64,000 bases of DNA, taken from the NCBI RefSeq assembly GCF_016624945.1, contig NZ_JACVUI010000003.1, forward strand, positions 62,001-126,000. Reading direction: 5' to 3'. Source of the DNA: Acinetobacter sp. S54 (lineage in GTDB: Bacteria > Pseudomonadota > Gammaproteobacteria > Pseudomonadales > Moraxellaceae). Shown in pieces: positions 37,601-44,917 of the stretch. The number at the start of each line of letters is the position of its first letter. Within the stretch, counting starts at the first letter, position 1. The notes beneath the pieces are model-generated. The model had not been told where the DNA came from and made no database searches. It saw only the letters and a list, made by a program, of their open reading frames with translations. The translations under genes were made by a program, and so were the position numbers.

Positions 37601-37616
37601 TGGCACATCCCTTGCT
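37601..37616 (+). promoter_or_regulatory. Sigma-54 (RpoN) -24/-12 promoter
   Basis: TGGCACATCCCTTGCT matches the consensus TGGCACG-N4-TTGCW in all positions but one, with GG and GC at exact 10-base spacing. It lies 208 bases upstream of the ABC transporter gene; the predicted start near 37626 is just before the structured leader. I found no obvious NtrC site (TGCACCA-type) upstream, so the activator is unknown. Confidence 0.8.
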
Positions 37617-37640
37617 ACTTTATAATTGAGTATAAGCGGT

Positions 37641-37710
37641 TAGTGCGTTCAGTCGCATGGGACATTGCTCTACAGCGCAAGCTGTTCCTCTTAGGGGGAC
37701 AAGGCTTTTT
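37641..37710 (+). promoter_or_regulatory. Structured leader RNA, candidate xanthine-I (NMT1 motif) riboswitch
   Basis: Three small hairpins follow the predicted sigma-54 start: GTGCG/CGCAT (37643-37658), ACAGC-GCAA-GCTGT (37672-37685) and UCCUC-UUAG-GGGGA (37686-37699). Unpaired blocks GGGACAUUGC and GACAAGGC flank them. The NMT1-motif/xanthine-I riboswitch class is known upstream of NMT1/THI5-like transporters and purine-oxidation genes, which is the context here. I cannot compare with its consensus, so the identity is a hypothesis. Confidence 0.4.
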
Positions 37711-37779
37711 ATGTTTCACATAAAAGTTTTGAGAGTTCGTCAAAAATAAATTGACTACTAGACTCAGTTCCTCCTTTGA

Positions 37780-37820
37780 ATGAATAGCAAAAGCTTTCAC
37801 CTATTCATCAGGGGTTTTTT
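37780..37820 (+). promoter_or_regulatory. Hairpin plus GGGG and T-run next to the ABC gene start
   Basis: ATGAATAG/CTATTCAT 8-base stem, 13-base loop, then CAGGGGTTTTTT right before ATG 37824. The GGGG serves as ribosome site; the arrangement could work as an expression platform, either termination or translational control. Confidence 0.45.
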
Positions 37821-37823
37821 ATT

Positions 37824-38810
37824 ATGAAAATTTATCACCGTTTAGGCAAAACGCGTTTGGCTGTGGTTGCCGCATCATTACTTTTCACTAGTTTGGCCCA
37901 AGCCAATGACAAACTTGTTCTTCAAACCACATGGTATGCACAGGCTGAACAGGGGGGATATTATCAAGCACTGGCTGAAGGCATTTATAAAAAACATGGC
38001 TTGGATGTCACCATCAAAATTGGTGGCCCTCAAATTAATAATATGACATTGCTATTGGCGAAACGCGCAGATGTCATTATTAATTATGATTTACAAGTAC
38101 TAAAAGGGATAGAAAGCGGTTTTCCGATCAAAGCAATCGCGGCACCTTTTCAGTTTGATCCACAGGGGGTCATTACTCATAGTGATGTGAAATCATTGGC
38201 TGATCTAAAAGGTAAAACTGTTCTGGTTTCAACCAGTGGGCAGGCAAGCTGGTGGCCGTGGTTACGTGCTAAATATAAATTAGACAATTCTCAGGCACGT
38301 CCTTATACCTTTAATATGCAGCCGTTTTTAGCAGGTAAAAATGTCGTGCAACAGGCTTATGCAACGTCAGAAGTCTTTCAGGCCAAAAAAGCAGAACCTT
38401 CCAGTAAATTTTTCTTATTTGCCAACGACGGCTATCCCGCTTATGGCGGTATTTTGGTCACCCGAAATGATCTTCTACAAAGTAAGCCAGATGTGATGCG
38501 TCGTTTTGTACAAGCCTCTATGGAGGGCTGGAAAAGCTATCTTAAAAATCCTGCTGCGGGTAATGCCATTATTAAAAAAGAAAATCCAAATATGGATGAT
38601 CCACTTTTAGCATTTGCCGTTTCACAAATGAAGCAGTTGGGTCTAATTGATGGAGGGGATGCCAAGATGATGGGGATTGGTGTAATGACAGATGCTCGTT
38701 GGAAGAAAACGCGTGATTTTATGGTTCAGGCCAAATTACTCGATAACAAAGTTGACTGGAAATCTGCATATACCACTCAGTTTGTAAAACCTGTAGCCAA
38801 GAAAAATTAA
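37824..38810 (+). CDS. ABC transporter substrate-binding protein, NMT1/THI5-like
   Basis: A 328-residue periplasmic binding protein with signal peptide (cleavage after AQA, residue ~27) and the NMT1/THI5/SsuA-like fold (LQTTWYAQAEQGGYYQALAEGIYKKHGLDVTIKIGGPQ; VLVSTSGQASWWPWLRAKY). Such proteins bind small heterocycles, pyrimidines or sulfonates. Its operon includes an 8-oxoguanine deaminase-like enzyme, so a purine or oxidised purine ligand is inferred. First gene downstream of the predicted sigma-54 promoter and leader. Confidence 0.9.
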   Translation: MKIYHRLGKTRLAVVAASLLFTSLAQANDKLVLQTTWYAQAEQGGYYQALAEGIYKKHGLDVTIKIGGPQINNMTLLLAKRADVIINYDLQVLKGIESGFPIKAIAAPFQFDPQGVITHSDVKSLADLKGKTVLVSTSGQASWWPWLRAKYKLDNSQARPYTFNMQPFLAGKNVVQQAYATSEVFQAKKAEPSSKFFLFANDGYPAYGGILVTRNDLLQSKPDVMRRFVQASMEGWKSYLKNPAAGNAIIKKENPNMDDPLLAFAVSQMKQLGLIDGGDAKMMGIGVMTDARWKKTRDFMVQAKLLDNKVDWKSAYTTQFVKPVAKKN

Positions 38811-38859
38811 GCTGGGGGATTAGGTCGTAAACACGCTAATGCAAGAGGGGAACCTAATT

Positions 38860-39681
38860 ATGAATTCAGCAGTATCAATTTCGGCTCAAACTGAAATCAA
38901 TCAAAATCCAGTCAGTCCTATGTTGATGGTTCGTGGCGTAGAAAAAATTTATCCAAATGGCACACATGCGTTGCAACGTTTTGATCTGGATATTCAACGC
39001 GGTGAAATTATTTCACTGCTTGGGCCATCGGGTTGCGGTAAAAGTACTTTGCTAAAAATGTTTGCTGATCTGGAACAACCATCTGCCGGACAAGTGCGTT
39101 GGAATGGTAAAACAGATATGCAATCACAATGCAAAATGGCAATGGTATTTCAGGAGGCAACCTTAATGCCTTGGGCAAATATTCAGGATAATGTGCGGTT
39201 GCCGCTGGATTTACGCCATGTATCTAAAAGTGTGAGCAATGAAAAAGTTGCATCTGCTTTGACGTCAGTTGGTTTAGGGAAATTTGGAAATTCTTATCCT
39301 AAAGAACTTTCTGGTGGAATGCAGATGCGCGCATCACTTGCCCGCGCTTTAGTAACTGAACCAGATTTATTGCTGATGGATGAACCATTTGGTGCGCTGG
39401 ATGAGTTTACTCGACATCGCTTGGATAGTGATATTCGAACGTTGTGGTCTGAGCGTGATTTAACCGTGGTCTTTGTTACACACAGTATTTATGAAGCAGT
39501 CTTTTTATCGTCGCGGGTTATTGTCATGGGCGCGCGTCCGGGGCGCGTAGTGGCTGATATTCAAATTGAAGGCCCTGAACATCGTGATGAACATTTTAGA
39601 AATTCGGATGTTTTCATGAAGCAATGTGCGCATTTATCTGAAGTTTTGGAACATGCCAGTGGAGGCGAACATCATGGTTAA
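38860..39681 (+). CDS. ABC transporter ATP-binding protein
   Basis: Start at ATG 38860 with GAGGGGAA upstream (273 residues); ATG 38839 gives a 7-residue longer form. Walker A GPSGCGKST, Q-loop VFQEATLMPW, signature LSGGMQMRASLARAL, Walker B LLLMDEPFGALDE, H-loop VTHS. Belongs to the TauB/SsuB/nitrate-type subgroup. The permease gene overlaps its 3' end by 8 bases. Confidence 0.92.
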   Translation: MNSAVSISAQTEINQNPVSPMLMVRGVEKIYPNGTHALQRFDLDIQRGEIISLLGPSGCGKSTLLKMFADLEQPSAGQVRWNGKTDMQSQCKMAMVFQEATLMPWANIQDNVRLPLDLRHVSKSVSNEKVASALTSVGLGKFGNSYPKELSGGMQMRASLARALVTEPDLLLMDEPFGALDEFTRHRLDSDIRTLWSERDLTVVFVTHSIYEAVFLSSRVIVMGARPGRVVADIQIEGPEHRDEHFRNSDVFMKQCAHLSEVLEHASGGEHHG

Positions 39682-40468
39682 GCCGTTAATGAGTCATCCT
39701 AAATTTCGTCGTATTGCAGCACCTTTGGGGCTAGGTGTAATTTTGTTGTTGATTTGGCAAATTAGTTTGCAACAACTCAATGTACCGGTTTATTTGATTC
39801 CAAAACCGACAGATATTGCTCATGCATTGACATCTCAATCAGGGTTGCTTTTTGGAAGTCTATGGGTGACTTTAAAAGTGACATTGCTGGCTTTCATGTG
39901 CGCGGTTGTGATTGGAACCCTGATCGCTTTTTTATTTGTACAAAGTCGCGTGATCGAAGCATGCTTTATGCCGTATGCAATTTTGTTTCAGGTTACACCG
40001 ATCGTCGCAATTGCACCCTTAGTAATTATCTGGATTCAAAACACAACTCTGGCTTTAGTGGTATGTGCCATGTTGGTTGCTATTTTCCCCATTTTAACCA
40101 ATACCACGCTGGGTTTACGTAGTGTAAATGCTGGATTATTGAATTTATTCCGCATTAACAAAGCCAGTCGTTGGCAGGAATTAATGCACTTGCGTGTGCC
40201 GAACGCATTGCCTTATTTCTTTGGTGGACTGCGCATTTCTAGTGGATTGGCCTTAATTGGTGCGGTTGTGTCTGAGTTTGTTGCAGGGACTGGGGGAAGT
40301 AGTGCTGGATTGGCGTATCAGATTTTGCAGGCGGGTTTTCAACTTGATTTACCACTCATGTTTGCCGCACTATTTTTAATCACTTGTACCGGTCTGGTTT
40401 TATTCGTTGTGATGTCAATGTTAAGTCAAATGTTTTTAAACAAATGGCATGAAAGTGAGCAAGCCTAA
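39674..40468 (+). CDS. ABC transporter permease
   Basis: Start at ATG 39674, with GGAGG at 39661-39665 in the coding end of the ATPase gene (264 residues); the frame from 39626 is overlap only. About six membrane helices and the EAA-type cytoplasmic loop (FRINKASRWQELMHLRVPNALPYFFGGLRISSGLALIGAVVSEF). SsuC/TauC-like subfamily. Its TAATG stop/start overlaps the deaminase gene by one base, indicating a coupled unit. Confidence 0.92.
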   Translation: MVKPLMSHPKFRRIAAPLGLGVILLLIWQISLQQLNVPVYLIPKPTDIAHALTSQSGLLFGSLWVTLKVTLLAFMCAVVIGTLIAFLFVQSRVIEACFMPYAILFQVTPIVAIAPLVIIWIQNTTLALVVCAMLVAIFPILTNTTLGLRSVNAGLLNLFRINKASRWQELMHLRVPNALPYFFGGLRISSGLALIGAVVSEFVAGTGGSSAGLAYQILQAGFQLDLPLMFAALFLITCTGLVLFVVMSMLSQMFLNKWHESEQA

Positions 40469-41904
40469 TGGATTATTTGATCAAGAATGCACATGCGATT
40501 TTAACGGGTCTGGCAGGGGATGCTGCGCGTACAAATGCAGATAGTCTCCGAATTGAAAATGGAATCATTACCGATATAGGCGCGTCACTTAGCGTACAGG
40601 CCAATGAAACAGTTATTGATGCACGAGATTGTGTAATTTATCCTGCTTGGGTGAATACTCACCATCATTTATTTCAATCTCTTTTGAAAGGTGAACCGCA
40701 AGGGCTGAATCAGAGTTTAACGCCGTGGCTGGCTGCTACACCTTATCGTTTTCGGGGGGCTTTTGATGAAGAAACTTTTCGATTGGCAGCACGTATCGGT
40801 TTGATCGAATTATTGCGTTCAGGCTGTGGCACCGTGGCAGACCATCATTATTTATATTGGCCTAATATGCCTTTTGATGGCGCAGAAGTTCTATTTGATG
40901 AAGCAGAACAATTGGGTTTGCGTTTTATCTTGTGTCGGGGTGGAGGCACTTTAACGCGTGGATTAGAAGCAGAGCTTCCACAAGCTTTACGTCCAGAAAA
41001 ATTTGAAGATGTAATGATGGATGTTGAACGGTTGGTCGGTCTTTATCATGACAATAACGCCAATGCATTCAAGCGGATTGTTATGGCTCCTACCACAGCC
41101 TTGCATTCTACGACTCCTCAGCAATTACGTGAAATGGCACAGCTGGCGCGTCATTTAGGAATTCGCCTACATAGTCATTTGTCTGAAACTGTTGATTATC
41201 TGGATGCAGCTCGCGCCAAATTTGGAATGACTCCTGTTCAGTTTTGTGCTGAACATGACTGGGTTGGGGATGATGTCTGGTTTGCGCATCTGGTCAAACT
41301 CTTACCTGAAGAAATTCAGCTTTTAGGGCAGACCAAGACGGGGATTGCACATTGTCCACAAAGTAACGCACGTTTGGGTAGTGGTATTGCTGATCTGGTT
41401 ACGTTGGAGCAAGCAGGAATGAATATCTCAATTGGTGTAGATGGAGCAGCTTCAAATGAAGCGGCAGATATGTTGTCTGAAGCTCATGCAACATGGATGT
41501 TACAACGCGCTCGCAAGGGCATGTTTGCCCAACCAAAATATGATGGCGGACGTTTTGAAGGAGGGGCTGATGCAGCTACAGTGGAAGACGTGATTCGTTG
41601 GGGGACTCAAGGCGGCGCTCAGATTCTTGGCTTATCTGATATTGGTACGCTTGAGGTCGGTCAGCAGGCCGATTTGGTAGTTTATCAACTGGATGATCCA
41701 CGTTATATGGGATTACATGATATGGCAATTGGACCTGTAGCCAGCGGAGGACAGGCAAAAATCAAACATATGCTGATAGGTGGCAAGACGGTTATTGAAA
41801 ATAATCACATTCCACATTTGGATATGCAAGAGTTAGCCGTACAGGCACGGGATGCAGTAAAAAAACTTCAGCAACGGGCTGAAAAGATAGCGTTAGCTTC
41901 CTAG
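40468..41904 (+). CDS. Amidohydrolase, probable 8-oxoguanine deaminase
   Basis: A 478-residue amidohydrolase of the ATZ/TRZ-cytosine deaminase-like branch: metal-binding HxH at H65/H67 (VNTHHHLFQSLLKG), His in LHSHLSET, His in AHCPQSNARLGSG and the catalytic Asp in GVDGAASNEAADM. The sequence closely matches proteins annotated as 8-oxoguanine deaminase (P. aeruginosa Pa0142 group), which convert 8-oxoguanine to urate and ammonia. The adjacent transporter and the sigma-54 promoter suggest a nitrogen-scavenging role. Other deaminase substrates (for example s-triazines or isocytosine) cannot be excluded. Confidence 0.82.
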   Translation: MDYLIKNAHAILTGLAGDAARTNADSLRIENGIITDIGASLSVQANETVIDARDCVIYPAWVNTHHHLFQSLLKGEPQGLNQSLTPWLAATPYRFRGAFDEETFRLAARIGLIELLRSGCGTVADHHYLYWPNMPFDGAEVLFDEAEQLGLRFILCRGGGTLTRGLEAELPQALRPEKFEDVMMDVERLVGLYHDNNANAFKRIVMAPTTALHSTTPQQLREMAQLARHLGIRLHSHLSETVDYLDAARAKFGMTPVQFCAEHDWVGDDVWFAHLVKLLPEEIQLLGQTKTGIAHCPQSNARLGSGIADLVTLEQAGMNISIGVDGAASNEAADMLSEAHATWMLQRARKGMFAQPKYDGGRFEGGADAATVEDVIRWGTQGGAQILGLSDIGTLEVGQQADLVVYQLDDPRYMGLHDMAIGPVASGGQAKIKHMLIGGKTVIENNHIPHLDMQELAVQARDAVKKLQQRAEKIALAS

Positions 41905-41923
41905 ATTTGCACTAAAATTAGAC

Positions 41924-41946
41924 AGCTCTCAATCGAGAGCTTTTTA
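41924..41946 (+). terminator. Terminator of the purine-uptake operon
   Basis: AGCTCTC-AATC-GAGAGCT followed by five T. Confidence 0.92.
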
Positions 41947-42034
41947 TTTGCTACTAAAATGTATTTGTCGCTTGAATCAAGCTATCAAGCCGAGCTAGTC
42001 TAGTAATAGAGCAAATAAATACAGGGAAATCCTT

Positions 42035-42823
42035 ATGATACTTAATACTCATATCGTCGAATCAGATCATGCGACCAGTAACAAACCAGTGGTTTTATTA
42101 CATGGTTTATTTGGTAGTTTGTCGAATCTGGGTGTTATTGCTCGTGCCTTAAGTACCAATCATAAAATAATTCAAATTGATTTGCGTAATCATGGTTTAT
42201 CACCTCATAGTGATGAAATGAATTATGAAATTATGGCGCAGGATGTTATCGATACTTTAGATGAGCTTGGTATTCAACAATTCAGCCTAATTGGTCATTC
42301 AATGGGTGGAAAAACTTCCATGAAAATCGCAGGATTATATCCGAATCGTGTTGATAAACTGATGGTACTGGATGTCAGTCCAGTAGCTTATCAAGGACAT
42401 CGTCATCGCGATATTTTGGATGCAATCAATGCAGTACGCGCAGAGCCACATGAACTGAGTCGTAAGCAAGCCACTGAAATTATGAAGCAATATATTGCGC
42501 AAGATGGCGTTATTATGTTTTTACTCAAGTCTTTTAATCAAGGACATTGGTTGTTTAATGTAGATGCCATTGAAAAACAATACGCTCATATTACTGGGTG
42601 GAATGACATTGAGCCGTGGAATAAGCCATGTTTATTTATACAGGGGGCAAAATCTGAATATATTCAAGCTGAATATGAAACAGATATTCGTCAACAATTT
42701 CCTTTAGCAGAAATTAAAACAGTTCAGGGTGCAGGGCACTGGTTACATGCAGAAAAACCTGAAGAAGTGATCAGAATCATTCAAGATTTTTTACATGATC
42801 AAGGTGAATCACGTGCTTATTAA
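42035..42823 (+). CDS. Alpha/beta hydrolase, YbfF-like esterase
   Basis: A 262-residue alpha/beta hydrolase: oxyanion/N-terminal motif LLHGLFGSLSNLGVIARAL, nucleophile elbow GHSMGGK, and His in GAGHWLHAEKPEEV. These motifs match the E. coli YbfF esterase group, including the LRNHG and SPHSD segment. Substrate unknown, probably small acyl or CoA esters. Single gene with its own terminator. No functional tie to either neighbour is seen. Confidence 0.88.
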   Translation: MILNTHIVESDHATSNKPVVLLHGLFGSLSNLGVIARALSTNHKIIQIDLRNHGLSPHSDEMNYEIMAQDVIDTLDELGIQQFSLIGHSMGGKTSMKIAGLYPNRVDKLMVLDVSPVAYQGHRHRDILDAINAVRAEPHELSRKQATEIMKQYIAQDGVIMFLLKSFNQGHWLFNVDAIEKQYAHITGWNDIEPWNKPCLFIQGAKSEYIQAEYETDIRQQFPLAEIKTVQGAGHWLHAEKPEEVIRIIQDFLHDQGESRAY

Positions 42824-42849
42824 TTAAGCTTTAACACATGATACTTAGG

Positions 42850-42883
42850 CCCCAGTTCAACTTTAAATTGAACTGGGGTTTTT
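42850..42883. terminator. Bidirectional terminator
   Basis: CCCCAGTTCAA / TTGAACTGGGG stem, 7-base loop, T5; on the minus strand it closes the SDR gene. Confidence 0.93.
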
Positions 42884-42885
42884 AT

Positions 42886-43626
42886 TTAAACGATGGTATA
42901 ACCCCCATCAATGGTAATGCATGAACCATTCATAAAACGTGCTTCATCCGATGCCAAGAAAATAGCTAACTCGGCAACTTCTGATGCCTCACCAAAACGA
43001 TCTAATGGAATCTTGTCGGTTGGGCGGGTTTCCAGCATTTTTGCGGTCATAGGCGTACGAATAGTGCCAGGGCAGATGGCATTAATTTTGATACCATGTT
43101 TGGCATACACAGCAGCCAAATGCTTGGTGTAACCAATAACTGCATGCTTGGAGGCGGTATAGGATGCGCCACCCATTTGAGCAACTAGACCTGCAACAGA
43201 TGCAATATTAATAATGGCGCCTGAGCCTTGTTCAATCATTTTTGGTAAAACAAGATTGCTTAAACGAAATATAGCTTTTACATTAATCTCAAACATTGCG
43301 TCCCAGAGTTCTTCGCTGGTGTCTAGACTATTGGTATATTTATCAAAAATACCTGCATTATTGAGTAAGACATCAATACGTCCAAACTTTTCGACGGTAA
43401 ATTCGATCAGATGATGTAATTGTTCAAGCTCAGTTACATTTACTTGATAGGCAAATGCTTCGCCACCAGCATTAACAATCTGTTGTGCAACCTGATTGGC
43501 TTGTTCGAGATTTAAATCTGCAATAATTAATCTGGCACCTTGTTGTGCAAAAGCTAGTGCTTCTGATTCTCCCATTCCCGAAGCTGCGCCAGTGATAATA
43601 CAGACTTTATTTTCTAGTCTAGACAT
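42886..43626 (-). CDS. Short-chain dehydrogenase/reductase
   Basis: A 246-residue classical SDR: cofactor motif TGAASGMG (residues 12-19) with D following for NAD preference (LIIADLNLEQ), NNAG, catalytic Ser in NIASVAG and YTASK catalytic pair. The glucose 1-dehydrogenase-like subfamily has broad alcohol/polyol substrates. It is divergent from the IclR regulator gene at 43811 and sits at the edge of the catabolic region, so its substrate may belong to the same pathway (inference). Confidence 0.88.
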   Translation of the reverse strand: MSRLENKVCIITGAASGMGESEALAFAQQGARLIIADLNLEQANQVAQQIVNAGGEAFAYQVNVTELEQLHHLIEFTVEKFGRIDVLLNNAGIFDKYTNSLDTSEELWDAMFEINVKAIFRLSNLVLPKMIEQGSGAIINIASVAGLVAQMGGASYTASKHAVIGYTKHLAAVYAKHGIKINAICPGTIRTPMTAKMLETRPTDKIPLDRFGEASEVAELAIFLASDEARFMNGSCITIDGGYTIV

Positions 43627-43810
43627 AATACGATTCCTTGATCCGAAATTCTGAATTCAGCGATGTTGACGGCATAGCGCTTGAAGTCTGATGTTTTCCT
43701 TTATTTAACTTACGTGTTTACTTATTCTGGCTAAAGATCGTGGCTGGGATTTTAGACGATATTCATACATACTGAGCGAACATCGGACAGGGAATGACAG
43801 GGGAAAATGG

Positions 43811-44617
43811 ATGAGAGATCAAATTATTCAACACGAGCTCTCACAAGAGACTATTAAATATGATGATTACATCGCAGGTTTGGCAAAAGGCCTGAGTATA
43901 TTGGAAGCGTTTGGAACGGATCGTCAGCGTCTAAATGTGACACAAGTTGCAGAGCGTACAGCTATTACTCGAACTGCGGCGCGCCGTTATTTAAAGACTC
44001 TCAAGTTTCTGGGTTATCTAGACAGTGATGATTACTTTTATTGGCTTACGCATAAAGTCTTAAAGTTCTCAGGAGCTTTTCTAAGTACCGCACATCTTCC
44101 CAAAGTCGCGCAATCAGTTTTGAATCATTTATCTGAAAAAACTGCGCTGGTATTTTCAGTCGTGGTTCAGGATAGTTATGAGGTTGTTCCGATCGCGCGA
44201 AGTGTCCCGCAAAATGCAAATTTTCGGGTGAGTCCTTTTGGGATTCATTTAGGCAATCGTATTCCAGCACATGCCTCATCCACAGGTAAAGTTCTACTGG
44301 CACATAAATTACTTGAAGAGCAGAAAAACTGGATCAGATTATATGGCCTAAAGCGATTTACCGCGTATACCTACACCGAGGAAGAGGCCTTTTTAGGTGC
44401 TTTAGATGACATTAAAATGAAGGGCTACTGTATTTCTGCTGAAGAATATGAATTAGGCGTCACTGCTATAGCAATTCCCATTGTCAATCAAACAGGCGAT
44501 ATTGTAGCAAGTCTAAATGCAGTAGCACCAATGAGTAAGGTGAACGATCACTATCTGGTCAATACGGTTTTGCCTATGTTACGTGAGGCTGCCAAAGAAA
44601 TCAGAGATATGATTTAA
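43811..44617 (+). CDS. IclR-family regulator, PcaU/PobR subgroup
   Basis: A 268-residue protein: N-terminal winged HTH (about residues 20-85, GLSILEAFGTDRQRLNVTQVAERTAITRTAARRYLKTLKFLGYL), then an IclR effector domain. The TRTAARRYLKTL helix and the sequence around it are typical of the PcaU/PobR/PcaR group that senses aromatic or hydroaromatic acids in Acinetobacter. It likely controls the divergent SDR and/or the downstream FAD dehydrogenase/porin genes. Its own terminator follows. Confidence 0.9.
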   Translation: MRDQIIQHELSQETIKYDDYIAGLAKGLSILEAFGTDRQRLNVTQVAERTAITRTAARRYLKTLKFLGYLDSDDYFYWLTHKVLKFSGAFLSTAHLPKVAQSVLNHLSEKTALVFSVVVQDSYEVVPIARSVPQNANFRVSPFGIHLGNRIPAHASSTGKVLLAHKLLEEQKNWIRLYGLKRFTAYTYTEEEAFLGALDDIKMKGYCISAEEYELGVTAIAIPIVNQTGDIVASLNAVAPMSKVNDHYLVNTVLPMLREAAKEIRDMI

Positions 44618-44637
44618 CTCTGGCCAAAGCTATGAAG

Positions 44638-44661
44638 GCGTTCTTAAAGAACGCTTTTTTT
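44638..44661 (+). terminator. Terminator after the IclR regulator gene
   Basis: GCGTTC-TTAAA-GAACGC with seven T. Confidence 0.9.
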
Positions 44662-44917
44662 ATCTATAAATTTTAATTTATTGTTTCTAAAAAATATTTA
44701 ATAAAAAAGAGAGTGAGCTGGTGTTTTTATAAACAATGCACGATATAAGGTCGATTTGCGCGATGATCGCCTGAATTAGAACAAAGTGATCTGGTCGGAA
44801 TAGTGTTTGCTCAGTAGTTTAATAAAAAGAAAAGACGTTCTGGATATCACAGTTGGATTGTGAAGCCTTCATCGCTCAGGCGAATGAACGTATGCAACTG
44901 TCGCAAGGAGTGACACT
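44662..44917 (+). promoter_or_regulatory. Upstream region of the FAD dehydrogenase/porin unit
   Basis: Presumed promoter region. It holds the perfect 11-base palindrome GCGATGATCGC (44760-44770), a candidate site for the PcaU-like regulator encoded just upstream, but I cannot match it firmly to a known PcaU/PobR site. AAGGAG lies before the start at 44918. Confidence 0.4.
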
